A DNA stretch of 64,000 nucleotides from Malachius bipustulatus (GCA_910589415.1 OU342632.1:18169507-18233506); one strand, 5' to 3'; shown: positions 1 through 11,879, numbered from the stretch's first letter. Made by a program: numbers and translations. The notes: a model not told the origin generated them from the letters alone.

Positions 1-30
1 ATAACCTTAATTTTTTTAAATGTGTTATAG

Positions 31-989
31 CAGGGTGTTTACTGTAAGGTTACCTACTTCACAGGCTAATTCTTCAGGCTAAAATAAACAAAAGATTTCC
101 CATTAACGTGTGTGTCCGGGAATGAACCGTTTTTGAGACACAGGGTGTCGAAGAAATGTTATTTTTCCATTTTTTTGACGATATCTCGGGAACCGTATGA
201 GATACAATGTTCAGCTCTTACACACACACTATGACACACTATGTGTTCACCGATCCCCTTATTTTCGCCGTAAAATAAAGGTTTTAAAAAAATTCACTGG
301 CGTAGATTTAGGGTATTTTGAGGTTTTCGACCCCCTAATTTCTACGCCACTGGAACAAATGCGATTTTAAGCAGCGCCTTTGAACCGTCCATGTTTTCTA
401 CATCAAAAAAGTACTCTTGGTCAACGGCTCTAAAATGAACCGTTTTTGAGAAAAATTGAATTTTACGAGAGAAAACATCACTTTTTTAACGATTTTTCAA
501 CAGCATTTTCTAAAATGTGAATAAGTGAAAACTTATTCCTATAAGTAATGTTTTCTCTCATAAAATGACATTTTTCTCGGAAACGGTTCACTTTAGAGCC
601 GTTAACCATGATTACCTTTTTGGTGTAGAAAGCGTGGACGGTTCAACAGCGCTGCTTAAAATCGCATTTATTCCAGTGGCGTAGAAATTAGGGTGTCGAA
701 ACCTTCAAAATACACTAAATCTACGCCCCCGAATTAAAAAAAAATATTTATTTTACGGCTAAAGTAAGGGAATCAGTGAGCACATAGTGTGTATAAGAGT
801 TGAACATTGGATCTCATATACAGTTCCCGAGATATCGTCAAAAAACTGTAAAAAGAATATTTCTTCGACACCCTGCCTCTGTCTCAAAAACGGTGCGTTT
901 CCGGACGCACGTTAATGGGAAATTTTTTGTTTATTCTAGTGCGAAGAATCAGCCTGTGAAGTTTGGCCAACCTTACAGTAAGCACCCTG
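31..989. mobile_element. Foldback MITE, family A (copy 1)
   Basis: Near-complete palindrome of about 960 bp centred near 510. The left end reads cagggtgtttactgtaaggt and the right end is its reverse complement with a few changes (accttacagtaagcaccctg). The arms stay paired through landmarks such as the 'ggcgtagatt...' block (about 298 and 725) and 'gagaaaacatca' (about 469) against 'atgttttctctca' (about 548). There is no coding capacity: the short frame at 800-997 is just one arm. The outer 90 bp also occur as a separate small element at 46619-46968, and the inner part recurs at 5640-6300, so this may itself be one element inside another. Confidence 0.85.
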
Positions 990-1034
990 TCATATAGGTA
1001 GGTATAATTAGTTTTCGATTTTATGTTTTCAATT

Positions 1035-2068
1035 TACCTACCAGGTGATTTTTGAAAAATTGTCACCTCCCAAATTGATACAAGTGTGATCTGAAAATGA
1101 AAAACCCGCAACAGGTGAATTTTACAATTTGATTAACACTCTAAGTATATTGAGTTGGTTATGAGTAGTTATAAACAAATGAAAATAGCAATTTTCCATT
1201 TTGAAATCCTTATACCTCGGAAACGGCTCTATACGTGGATTTATTTATAAATAGTCTGCTAAGATCATATTTGTTTATGCAACGTTGTAACATCGAACGT
1301 TAGGTATGACACTAAAATTGACCATTAGAATTTGAAGGTTATTAAAGGGATCAAATGAAAATTTTTGAAATTAGGAAGATTAAAAAACAATAAATTTAAT
1401 AATCGATTATAACATCGCCCTGGCTTTGTTGTCAAGTTTTTTATATAAAAAAACCTATTTGTTCTGTTTATTATTATTAAAAGTAAGCAAAATGCTAAAC
1501 CATGTAAGTAAAGAAGCGCAAACAGATGGTGGCAAATTTGATTGAATATTTGAAGACGAATCATTGAATGGGGGCCCTTTAAACCCCTAACATCAGTGAG
1601 CGAGGTATAAATCATTTTATGGGTTAAAATTTTTCTAACATCAAGTAATAATTATGATTTAAAGGGTATCTGAAGCTCTGAAATTGTCGCTTGGTACAAT
1701 TTAAAAAGTTCGAGCCGTAATTAATAAGGATCAACCATTGCAAAGTCCCTAAAAAGTCAATCGGCAGAAAACGGTCACTAGTTTAAGCGAAGCTAATGAA
1801 GCGGCAATACGTGATTCTCTCTACTAAATGTATCAGCAGAGTGAGTAAGCAGTTCATGCAAAGATTTGCGCCTATTTATAGATAGGTATAAAGGTAACTA
1901 ATACCTACTACTCTTTATATGTATAATAATGTATAGTGTATAATTTTTTTTACATCATTAGAAAGTCAATTAAATGATAAAATTGACCTGTTTCGGGCGT
2001 TTCATCTTCAGATCACACTTCTATAAATTCGGGGGTTGGCAAGTTAAAAAAAAATCACCTGGTAGGTA
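1035..2068. mobile_element. Inverted-repeat element with long unpaired interior
   Basis: Left arm about 1035-1145 (tacctaccaggtgatttttg, then 'aagtgtgatctgaa') pairs with the right arm about 1950-2068 ('ttcagatcacactt', then cacctggtaggta). The roughly 800 bp between the arms do not pair, have no substantial open frame and are AT-rich. Part of the interior (about 1150-1210, 'ataaacaaatgaaaatagca') resembles the interior of the foldback element at 29723-30580. Probably a non-autonomous DNA transposon. Superfamily unknown. Confidence 0.6.
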
Positions 2069-2269
2069 TATTAGGCACTGTTATAAATATACAGGGTTGC
2101 TATACCTACATATATGTATATGGTAATTGAATACCTACATTCCTTTGGAGATCTGATAAAACAAGAGGTAAGGAGTAAATTGATTAATTACCAAGTAATT
2201 AATTTTGAAATGTTCAAAAAAAATTCACATCCGATAAAAAAAAATTAGTAAAAGTTTTCCTTCGAAATT

Positions 2270-2530
2270 TTCACATGGTTGACCATAAGAAAAACCAAAA
2301 GTTGGCTATGAAAACTCTGCGTGATCTAGTCGGCTTTGGAAATTTTTGCGTAATGTCAGAATTGTCCGAAGGCTCTTGACGACTTATTTCTATTATGTCA
2401 ACCTACAAAAAATATTAAAATAATGTCCAATAATAACAAAGGTATGGTATGCCTATAAAGTAAGAAATTTCGGCTTTTCAGTTTTTTAGGATCTTTCAGC
2501 AACAACTGAAAATTATTTTTCAGATTATTA
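2270..2530 (+). mobile_element. Half copy of foldback family Z
   Basis: One diverged arm only of the element seen complete at 44637-45595 and 53132-54335. Shared landmarks are 'ccataagaaaaac', 'gttggctatgaaaactct', 'gatctagtcggctttg', 'gctcttgacgacttat' and 'cttttcagttttttaggat'. No coding capacity. Confidence 0.65.
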
Positions 2531-2689
2531 CTGGGCATAAAAATAAAAATACGCAATTTTGCCCCAATTTAACCGCCGACCTTGTATCTTTACTGATAAG
2601 CGAGATACCCATGGCTAGCCTCGAAAAACAGACTCTATACATTTCTAAAAAATCGTGTATTTTCAATTTTTCAAAACGTTCCTAGATGT

Positions 2690-3565
2690 ATAGCTTCATT
2701 TTTCAAGATTTTCCTCAAAATCTTCCTCAAAAGCCGGGGCTGAAATTTTTGTAAGAATAAGATATCAGCAAGGAGTGGTCTGCATGGCATTGCATTTGAG
2801 TAAAATTGTTTGAGCCGTTTCAAAATAGCAACCATTTTGATTTTGAAACTCAATTAACAGGATTCGAAGAACCTTTTTCGAACGAAAAAATCCATTTTTC
2901 TATTAATAAGCCAGTGGCGTGGGTAGAGTAAAAAGCGAAAAATTGCTAATTTTCTATTGTCATTTATTCTTCCATAAATCATTTAAGTATTCAACCATAC
3001 AACCATACAACCTTCAACCATGAAAAAAAAATTAGGTAGGGAATAAATAATTAAAATGGTGGAAATATTAAGAAAAAAACATTATGATATTTATTTTTAT
3101 AAAATTTAAAATTTTTGATTTTCAACACGCCCCTGTAGCTTTATCTTTCAAAATTACCTTATGTAAAATTTTTCAGTCTTGTAGACCTATTGGGGGACTT
3201 TAGTTTCCTAAAGTCGCGTGATTTTTACAGGCTGTCCCTTTAAAATTCGAAAAAACCAGTTCTTGAGGTACCATTTCAGGTCGCAGTTTTCGATCTAGGT
3301 GACTGAAATTTTTGTGGGAGTAATACCTCCATAAGGGGTAGTCTAATGTTGCATTTTAGCAGAATCGATTCGGCGTCGGCCGTGTCAAAATGGCGGCAAT
3401 TTGAATTTTAGGAAAAATTCCTATTTTTTGAATCCCTCTGTATAAGCAATTAAGATGGAAAAAACTTTCGATCTTTACGCATGTCTAAAAAAAAATTATT
3501 ATTTCTATTAGAAAATAAGCCAGTGGCGTGAGTAGGAAAAGGGTAAAAATGGCTAAATTTCTGAC
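2690..3565 (+). repeat. Diverged direct duplication, ~0.6 kb period
   Basis: Two direct copies. The block at about 2745-2955 ('gaaatttttgt', 'gttgcattt'-like, 'gtcaaaat', 'aataagccagtggcgtg') recurs in the same order at about 3305-3560. Both copies end with 'agccagtggcgtg' followed by a purine-rich run. Divergence is high, so this is an old tandem duplication or two insertions of one element. Confidence 0.5.
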
Positions 3566-5639
3566 ACCGTTTATGAGCATATTTTTGAAGGCATTGAACT
3601 GAAATTTTTACAGTAGACAACTACAGGGTGTTAACTACCAATATGTAGTTCGAGTGTTCTTCTCAAAATCCGTCTAGCGCGCAGAAATTAGCCCGAGCAA
3701 TTTAAAAAAAGTATCTACCATTTGGAAAATAAATACTGGGGGGGTGTCTAGGCAATCTCCCCCTCCCTAATTGAGGGAGCAACATTTTCTTACAATTTGC
3801 TCTTTGCGTTAACCTCCAGTACCTACCTATACCGGGTGAATCATTAATATGGTTAATATCTCAGAAACTAAACGTCGTAAACAGCCTCAGGCAAGAAAAA
3901 AATTCAAAGGAAAGTGGCCCTAAAAAATCGATAAAAAATAGTTCTGAGCTTCTAAAATGACCGCTAGGGGGCGTAAGGCCATAACTAAATAAATTTTTTT
4001 AATTTTCTCATCATTTTTCAAAATGTTGGTATATAATATTCAATGTATCATGAGTGTAATACTTAAGTAGTTTTAATTTTTAATAAATTTGTTTTCTCTT
4101 GCAGTTTTTTTTTAATAACTCCTTAAATAAAGTGGTGGGGGAACGTCAAAATTTTGGTAGTTCAAATGTCGATTATTCCGGTTAACCTCGACGGAATTTA
4201 ATAAGATTAGTATCTCATTATAAAGAGTTTTCCTTCTTTTTTCGATTCATGAACTTAATGAATTTTCACTTCATTCACACCCAACCGCTATGAGGGTGTT
4301 GTCTGACATGTAAGGAAATATCGCGATTTTTCTAAAAAAAAAAAAATTAAATAGAATGGTATATATTCATTTTTGCATAATAGTGAAAAGAGAAAAAGAG
4401 TCGGTCCAATTATAGTCAACGAGAAGAATTTTTTTCGCTTATTATAGTGGCAAAAACAGAAAAACAATTGAAAGTTTACGTTATGAGATATTCCCAAAAC
4501 GCTACTTTTGAATATTTGGGGGAAATCGGGGATAAAAATTCAATTTGTGACGTCATCATGTTCATTATTACGACCTAGCTAACGCACATGATTGTACAGA
4601 AGAAAATAAAAATGACGTCAAAAAATTAGGGGAGATACCTACATATCTATACCTATACCTATATAGTGTAACTCCCTGCAAAAAATAAGACAGTAGATAT
4701 ATTTTTATGAGATCATCTTATGAGGTTTTTGGATCCTTCAAGCCTCAATAATATTATAAACACACATTGCATGGGCGCCAGCACATGCCGCCTTCCATGT
4801 CCTCGTCTTTCGTGTTTCGGCGATCAGGAATGAAATAGGTGGCCGATCCGCAACAGTAGAGCAATGTTGCTTATTTTTCGGTGACCTTTTTCCACATAAA
4901 TTTCTGATAAAATTTCTCAAATTTTTGTTCAAGAATTCACCAAGCCTGTAAAACGATATCCAATTTTTTTTCGCTCTTTTATTTCGATCGCAAGATCTCA
5001 AAATTTTCAGCGCGCATAAACCATTAAGGTGTATTAGATGAACAACCTGACCTGGCAACATTTTGTCATCCTGGAAGCTATGCAATAATAATTTGGGCTA
5101 ATAAAGAGTATAGCGTATAAATGTATTAGGTATCGTAGATATCATTATAAAAATATTTTGCACGTCGAATAGGTAGGACCCTCGGGATCGTTGCATGGCT
5201 CTGTTCATCTGGAGTGGAATTTTAATAATTTACAATTGTGTATGCAAATGAGTTCGATAAGAGAGCTGTTAGTCGGCAAAGAGTTCGAGTTCAGAGGAGC
5301 TCAGGTTGCTTGACGGCTGCATACGGGCGGCTCGTAATAATGTAGATGGACACACTGATAGTGCGACTCTAAACAAGAGTCGTATTCTACACGGCAGTGC
5401 TGTGCTTTGCTCTTTTATGTTATGTTTGAGAGAGAGCAGTAAACCCGAACATATATTCGAATTGAATTAAAATCGGGATTCTTTTTATATTCATTAGGTC
5501 TGGTTTCGAGGAGACTGAGAATTCTAACTGTCAATAGGTGAACGATACAGGATACCTAAGTGGTAGGTATTTCACGCAAGTGGTTGTTACATTTTAGCAA
5601 ATGGAAACTCATTGAAAAAGGGAAATTTTCCTCAAATCG
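3566..5639. other. AT-rich spacer, no gene seen
   Basis: The longest frame is 115 codons on the minus strand (4738-5085). It has no recognisable domain, no codon-use signal and no supporting context, so it is not called. A more GC-balanced patch at about 5200-5460 (with 'gttcgagttcagaggagctc') could be regulatory, but nothing firm can be said. Confidence 0.5.
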
Positions 5640-6300
5640 TCTTGGGTGTGTTATCGTTACAGTTTTCACCATAAAATGAAGGTTTTAAAAAAAATTGGCC
5701 TAAATTTTGGGTACTTTGAATGTTGTAACCCCCTAACGTCTACGCCACTGGAATAAATGGCATTTTAAGAAGCGCTTTAGAACCGCTCATATGCTTTCTC
5801 CACCAAAAAGGTACTCTTGGTTAACAGCTCTAAAGTTAGCCGTTTCCGAGAAAAATGCCATTTGATGAAAGAAAAGAAAAGTTAATTTTTTCCAAATACA
5901 CTCCACGACCTCTCTCGCGCGCTCGGCCGTTTTCGCTCATGTTTGCGCGCAATTTTTCCCCATTTTCGGCATTAAACGGAAAACGAAGATTGACATCTGA
6001 ACACGTCTACTTTTTAAATCCGACGACCCCCAGAGTACCTTTTTGGTGTAAAACAAGCGGTTCTAAAGCACTCCTTAAAATCTCATAGTATATTCCAGCG
6101 GCGTAGGAGTTGGGGGTTGAAACTCTTAATGTACCCATCAAAATCTACACCACTAAATTTTTTTAAACATTTATTTTAAAGTGAAAAGAAGGGATTAATG
6201 ATCACATAGTGTTAATAAAAGAGCTGAACAATGTAGGTATAATTATAATATCTCATATCAATGGTTCTCGGGATATTGGCAAAAAACTGAAAAAATATTA
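5640..6300. mobile_element. Foldback element, family A interior (copy 2), with satellite-like core
   Basis: The left arm (about 5645-5870) carries the same landmarks as 31-989: 'ccataaaatgaaggtttt', 'tctacgccactgg', 'gagaaaaatg'. The right arm (about 6040-6295) has the inverse landmarks 'cctttttggtgtaaa' and 'ttccagcggcgtag'. Between the arms, about 5890-5990 is not family A. It closely matches the inverted right end of the 233-bp satellite at 39125-39210, sharing 'ctctcgcgc', 'ctcggccgttttcgctcatg' and 'tttgcgcgcaa'. The frame at 5855-6088 spans this composite and is not considered a gene. Confidence 0.75.
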
Positions 6301-6349
6301 TAAGTTCACGATACGATTAATTTTTACGAATTTTTACGATTAACATGAT

Positions 6350-6653
6350 TTAGTAGGGTATCTGACAACCCTTCACGAACAAACGATACGAATGCGAATC
6401 TCGGATGCGACAGGTTTGCTCGACGATTTCGACTGACCGATCTGCACTCTCCCTCCTCTTCTTTTCTCCCTTCTGTCTTTGCATGTGCGGGAAAAGGGAA
6501 GAAAGGGGTCCGGGTTGATTGTTCTTCGAACCACGAACTTTGCGATGACGAAACGAATTGTTGCTGAATGAAATTAGCAGATCGTTCATCAGGATTACGT
6601 CATCAATTTCTAATGACTAAAATGAATAATTACGATGACGGAACAGGTACTTA
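6350..6653 (+). repeat. Dispersed repeat R1 (copy 1 of 2)
   Basis: About 300 bp recurring in direct orientation at 62533-62829. Shared blocks include 'gatacgaatgcgaatctc', 'tctgtctttgcatgtgcggg', 'gttgattgttcttcgaacca' and 'cgaacttgcgatga'-like text. Identity is high over the central 100 bp. No coding signal or tRNA-like box is evident. Confidence 0.8.
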
Positions 6654-6805
6654 TACATGCCATTTTCGAACCTACTGTAAAAAAATATTCTTTTGCGCTC
6701 CCCTCACTCAAGTCATACAGTTTTTTGAAACGCGTCCAGAATAATCAATCGTTGTGGTGTTAAAATCAGAAAACTTGAAGGCGGTTGACCAAAAAGTCAA
6801 AGGAA

Positions 6806-6945
6806 GATGGAAACTTCATGTCAAGGATCGTAACAGGTAATGAATCATGGATTTACGTTAATGACAGTGAAACGAAGGCCCAATCGTCCCAGTAGGTGGG
6901 TAAAACGTCCCCAGATCCAAAAAAGCTCACCCAGTTTTTTAAATT
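6806..6945 (+). pseudogene. mariner transposase fragment
   Basis: The frame from 6812 reads NFMSRIVTGNESWIYVN, then DSETKAQSSQ, then TAG at 6893-6895, then VGKTSPDPKKLTQ. This is the mariner block around the first catalytic Asp ('VTGDESWVYGYDPETK.QSSQWKSP.SPRPKK'). Relative to that, the D before ESW is N and the Trp after SSQ is a stop (TGG to TAG). Either change alone would inactivate a mariner. About 45 codons survive, against roughly 350 in a full mariner transposase. After about 6945 the frame is lost and a different repeat (6990-7110) follows. Family assignment is by motif memory and is fairly sure; the lineage within mariner is not. Confidence 0.85.
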
Positions 6946-6989
6946 ATTAGTATCGTATAGTGAAGTGCTTTGTTGGATTAAATTTTTAT

Positions 6990-7110
6990 TTTTCCGCACA
7001 TTTTCACACCCAGAGGAGCACATTTTTAAGAGGAGATTTGTCCAATTTTTAAAAATTGCGCATAAATTTGAAAAAAAAAACACTTCATGACTGCTTGTGC
7101 AGCTAGAAAA
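6990..7110 (-). repeat. Fragment of the 12.4-kb tandem repeat, inserted after the mariner scrap
   Basis: Reads (as + strand) 'gaggagcacatttttaa', 'ttgtccaatttttaaaaatt', 'gactgcttgtgcagct'. This is the reverse complement of 12460-12570 ('agctgcccaagcagtc', 'aaaaattggacaaa', 'aaatgtgctcctc'). Confidence 0.65.
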
Positions 7111-7678
7111 GGCAACCACTGCCAAAGGGACGAACTTGGATAAGTATAAATTTGTCACCCAAATAATGTCCCCCACGACAACAAAATGGAACTGTTTCGG
7201 CATTTTTCGCGTTCATCTTCGGTTCCCAAGTAATTAGGTCTGTTACGTTTTCGTTGGGCCACCTGTATAATGTATTAGGATCATCTTATGAAACGTTGTG
7301 GCGTCAGAGGTGGATAATCTGCAATTGCCGAAATACCTTAACGAACAGAACCTCTGGTATATGTTTGGGCTTAATGGCTTCATAGTTTTTTGAAGTTGGG
7401 CTAAACTCAGGTTCCGTCTTGGGACTGTAACTGTTTGTGGTCTTTATATGAGCTGTTTATCGATTGTTTTCCCTAAAATTACAACATAATGAAGAAGTTT
7501 TCAGGAAAACTTTTTCAATTGATGAAGCAGGAAACATCCGTTTTAGAGATTGAAATATTTCAGTTCCCAAAATTAGAGATCTTGGTTTGCTGAAAATCCA
7601 CTTCATGTGTTCTTGAAAAGCCACTTAATCCTGAAGAAATTGGTATAGTTGGGCACAAATTGGGCTAGGTGATTAATT
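7111..7678. other. No gene seen
   Basis: AT-rich sequence between two transposase scraps. It may hold further decayed transposon sequence, but no motif can be read. Confidence 0.4.
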
Positions 7679-7795
7679 GGGATAATCTTTTTTGAAGGGA
7701 ACATAAATGCTGCATGTGAGCTACATGCAGGGAAGGAAAACATCATGGCTGAAGGATATTTTCAGCAGGACGCTATTGCGCAACGAAAACATTAA
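7679..7795 (+). pseudogene. Tc1/mariner-superfamily transposase fragment (second catalytic Asp region)
   Basis: The frame from GGG at 7679 to TAA at 7793 reads GIIFFEGNINAACELHAGKE, then NIMAEGYFQQDAIAQRKH. It matches the 'iGPYFFeGnvng..Y...' plus 'FQQDGAPxH' region of insect transposases. The catalytic Asp in YFQQD is kept, but the following GAPPH is lost. About 38 codons only, with no recognisable flanking coding sequence. It need not be part of the mariner at 6806, since the motif style is closer to the DUF4817 group seen at 15.8-17.4 kb. Confidence 0.6.
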
Positions 7796-8784
7796 TTTAT
7801 TTTACAGAGTTCAAAATTTTTCAACACATAGGACCATAGGAATTGTCTGTATAGGTGTAGGATTTTTTTGACATTTTGGTTTCATAGTTGATGCGAAGTT
7901 TGACCAAGACCTTGATGAGTTACACCCTGTATAATAAGATATCTTAATAAAGCTGCAAGTAGTTATAGTTTTTTTATTTTTAGGCCGATCTTTCTACTTT
8001 TGATATACCTACCTAAGTACCTAAGTAGATAAAAACCAAGTAATTTAGGACCGCCATTAATTTCGCCACGAACATCAGCTCTACGAGTATTATGATTCGT
8101 GGAATGTATAATTTTATTAATAGTCTTAATGCAGTGCTCTCTTGATTTCATAATATAAATCTAGAGTTGTATATACCTACCAAGTCTGAAAGCAGCAGAC
8201 CTCAAGAGAAACGCTAATTGAAGTCTGGCGTTAATTGAGTGAGCCTAAATATTATGGAAGAAACACGTGTTTCCATCAACAGTGCATTAGCGTTAGTTAG
8301 AGAAATTCTCGTATTATTATACACAGGGAAAATGTTTGTTTTTTTTGTGCATGACTTTGGCTTGTTCGTCAGATTTGCTTTAATCTTTTAAATCATTTGA
8401 AAACAAACATCGAGACGCATAATACATTATTCATGTTTCTGCAAATAAGTTGGGCTTTTTATAGGATTCTTTGGGGTCGTATATAAATCAAAATCTAAGT
8501 AACCGAGGCGGGTTTCTTATAGCATAGCGATAGAATAATCTTGGCACTACTAGGATTTTTTTCCATACCACGAAGTAGGCTATATCAAAATAATTGAAAT
8601 TTAGTTGTGAGACAAAAATTGTTTAGGAATTTTGCTATATAGCTTCGGTTTCTTTGGATAGGAACTTTTAGATAAGAGAAAAACGAGAGTGAGGGAAAAA
8701 GAGAACAGGAAGATCCTAACTTAGTAAACTTCCTTCCTATAGGCTTTCTCCTTAATTCTGCCAGTGGATCTCCAGTTTTCTTTC
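7796..8784. other. No gene seen
   Basis: AT-rich, with scattered taggta/tacct tracts (about 8005-8025 and 8170-8180). No frame or RNA gene can be supported. Confidence 0.4.
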
Positions 8785-8890
8785 CGTTATGCGTATGCCA
8801 TCAGCTCAGGAGTGCCACAGGGTTATCACCGACTCTTCCTTCTTTATAAAAATGACCCACTCAGCATGTATTCTCCAACACCTTCCTCGT
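8785..8890 (+). pseudogene. LINE reverse-transcriptase fragment (plus strand)
   Basis: From 8785 the frame reads RYAYAISSGVPQGYHRLFLL, then YKNDPLSMYSPTP. This resembles the conserved RT block 'SGVPQGS.LGPLLFLLYINDLP' of jockey/CR1-type LINEs. The usual S-L-GP after PQG is degenerate here. About 35 codons survive. It abuts or overlaps a second RT scrap on the opposite strand. Confidence 0.6.
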
Positions 8891-8975
8891 TATCCAGTCA
8901 CAATTAACGTTGAAGAGCGTGGGGGAGAGAATACATCCCTGTCTTTTGCCTTTGCATATTTTACAGTTTGCTACT
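8868..8975 (-). pseudogene. LINE reverse-transcriptase fragment (minus strand)
   Basis: Reading leftward from about 8965, the frame gives KGKRQGCILSPTLFNVNCDW, then ITRKVLEN. This matches the equivalent RT block of another LINE type ('GVRQGCILSP.LFN.Y.EWI.R..LE'). About 35 codons. It comes from a different LINE lineage than the plus-strand scrap next to it. No other RT motif is visible nearby. Confidence 0.6.
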
Positions 8976-9718
8976 AGTATTCGTTACCTATTTTTATTTG
9001 GCTTAGGTTGTTGTCATAGAGCTGTTTGCTGAGGTGGGTTAAAGGATCGCGTGGGAACTCCCACTTCTTTTAAAATTAAAAATCCCAAAGCATTAAAATT
9101 AAATCCATGGGTAGGTATAGTGAAGTAGTGGAAGGAAATTCTGATTAGAACCATTCTTTATAGCAGCGCTATGAATTATTAATTAAGTTTAAAAGATATC
9201 CTCGCACCTACAATAATAACTGCTACAGATTTTAGATAAGTTGGTAGGTACTTTGTTGCGCTTTGTTTAAATTGTACGCATTCATAGGCTATCTCGTCAT
9301 CAAGGCCCCAGTTTAATAATCTTCTAGATAATTTTATACACTGGTAGGTAATTATCCATACTAAGTACAACATTGTTACTTTTAAGACTATATTTTTTAG
9401 AAGTCACTGTTAATAACTATCACATAATCTTAAGTATATTCGTTTACAGTCAATTAATATTCATTAAACAACCGGTAAGAATTTTATTTAATAAATTTAA
9501 TGAATAGGAGCAATTACGTTCGCGGGATCATCATCAGTTTTTTGAAGCCTCTCACATGAACATTGCGTTATTTTTATTTTTTCTATTTCAAAATGACAGT
9601 TTCCGGTGTATATTATTGTTAAGTAAGGCTTAATCACGATTGTCTTCTTCTTTTTCTGTGGGTCAAAATATTCATATTATTCATAATTTTTAGTCGCATT
9701 GAAATGGTTCCTATTATA
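8976..9718. other. No gene seen
   Basis: AT-rich spacer. Nothing supported. Confidence 0.4.
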
Positions 9719-10651
9719 AAGAATGTTTGGTAATTGAACAGTCAAAATCGAGCTTCACGTATAAAATCGTACTTTAGGCAAAAAAGAGAGAATAACTTTT
9801 TTCAAGAACAGGCCTGGTTTCGGAAATATTTCCAAAAATGTAAAACTAAGGCTGCTGTGAAAATTATTTTTTTATTAACTGGACAGTCAAAATCAAACGT
9901 CTAGTATGAAATCGTATTTTAAGCATAAAAGGAAGAATAACTTTTTTCAAGATCAGGCTTCGTTTAGGAAATTTTGCCAAAAATGTAAAACTAAGGCTAT
10001 CTGGAAAAGTATTTTTTTAGTGACTGGACAGCCAAAATCGCACTTCATGTATAAAATCGTATTTTAGACATGAAAGAGAGAATAACGTTTTTCAAGATCA
10101 GGCCTCATTGAAGAAATATCTCCAAAAATGTAAAACTAAAGGCCGCAAAGAAAATATACATTTTTTAGTAACTGGACAGTCAGAATCAAACGTCATGTAT
10201 AAAATCGAATTTTGAGCATACAAGAGAGAATAATTTTTTTCGAGATCAGTGCCCGTTTAATAAATATCTGCAAAAATGTCAAACTAAGACTGTCTGTGGA
10301 AAAGTATTTTTTTAGTGACTGGACAGTGAAAAATGAACGTCATGGATAAAATCGTATTTTAAGCATAAAAGAGAGAATAACCATTTTCAAAATCAGGCCT
10401 CGTTTAGAAAATATTTCCAAAAATGTTGCCAACTGCGAGGCTGCTGTGAAAATGATTTTTTTTTAGTAACTGGACAGTCATAATCGGACGCGACAATACT
10501 GTAAGAAGTTGCTGCCTACGTAAAATTTTTAACTTTTGAAAATGTTTCCTAAACGAGGCCTGATGATCTTGAAAAAAATTATTCTCTCTTTTATGTTTAA
10601 AATACGATATTCTACTTAATTTTCTCAAACAGAGGGCTACCAAACACCCTG
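9719..10651. repeat. 145-bp-unit array closed by an inverted unit (5 direct + 1 inverted)
   Basis: Five direct units carry the block 'caagatcaggcctcgtttag' or variants (near 9803, 9949, 10099, 10240 and 10388). Each also has 'ggacagtcaaaatc', 'ataaaatcgtattttaagca' and 'aaaagagagaataa' variants. A sixth unit near 10534 is inverted ('cctaaacgaggcctgatgat'). The right end is ctaccaaacaccctg|ta at 10651. The left end, degenerate, reads gaatgtttggtaattgaaca. Period is about 146 bp. Units differ from each other far more than those at 40.5 kb, so this array is older. Frames in it (e.g. 10404-10643 minus) are repeat shadows. Confidence 0.9.
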
Positions 10652-11879
10652 TATATAGACAGATTATAAGGTAGTCCTTTGATAGCAGGGCATTTGGAAA
10701 AGTACGGTAATGTCATATTTAGAATATTTTTGCAGTTGATTAATAGATACCTATAGACAATATTTTTGACCGAAATGTGACAAAAATGATTAAAACTATT
10801 TTTATTTTATTGGTATTGACAACATTACACCACTCCTGTGTTGTCAGATGTGTCAGAAAATCTAAAGCTGCAAAAGGGAAAAAAATCATGTTCTCCTAAC
10901 AATAACATATTTCGAATTCGGTAAAAATTTAAATGTCAGACTGACAGTTTGCTTGTAATTTATAGTTTATGTTTGTTAAGTTCTAGATAGCGGACTGGGA
11001 AAGTTTCATAGATAATGAACTGGCTAAAGGACTAGAAAAAGAGTCCAAAATTTAAAGAAAATATCAACAAACATTTATGCCGAACAAAATAATATGACCT
11101 TGCAAAGGACTACCTCGAATAATCCACCTACCTATAGATATTTTGAAGGGTTAAAACAACCAGTTCTAAGTATATTGATTTTTAAGATTATAAAATTTGA
11201 AAAATAATATACAGCAAACATTTCTTTTATACTTTTTCTATACATACATATATTAGAAAAATAAATAAAACCTTCCCCAAAATAGACATATTTACAAGGA
11301 GCTCATCAACTGTCAACGATACCACCTATTTCAGCACGCCCGTCGTCCTAAACAATTATCTCCACTTGTAAACAGACGATTCGGAGGCGGCTCGACGAAC
11401 AAAGTCGCCAGCAGGCTTTAAACTTTGGCGCCTGCAGTTGTCGCCTTGCCAGGTCAATCTAATGACTGACTGATTTGCTCCATGAAATTCCGCTCGGAGT
11501 AACATGTTCGACAACAAAACATCCCAGAAAGGTCCACAATAAATTTCTCTCGGACATTGTCAAGCGACACCGAGTAATCTTCTTCAATGGGCCTACTAAT
11601 ACTTATCTCTTTTACCTTCCTCAGAAAAGGTGTATATTATATCTTAGGTTCGTATGCCGTACGGTTCGCGCCGCTCTTTGACCACAAGATAACTCTTGAC
11701 ATTTTTTATTTCCAAGTTTCTATTTAAATATAATATACAACCAATTTTATATTCATTTATCGTAATATATATGTGATAACGCCGGAACATCATCACATAG
11801 GAGGAAGATTGTACTCAAATGTTTTCTTATTATTAGAATTTTCATCAGAATTTTCAATTTTTTTTCGTGGAACTGTGCA
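10652..11879. other. Spacer with one GC-richer patch
   Basis: Mostly AT-rich. About 11325-11470 is clearly GC-richer ('gattcggaggcggctcgacg', 'tggcgcctgcagttgtcgcc') and could be a fragment of a host exon or regulatory DNA. No splice-framed reading frame was found in it. Confidence 0.4.

Noticed and set aside
4738..5085. 115-codon minus-strand frame
   Set aside because: No recognisable domain, no promoter or splice context, and one frame of this length is expected by chance in 64 kb.
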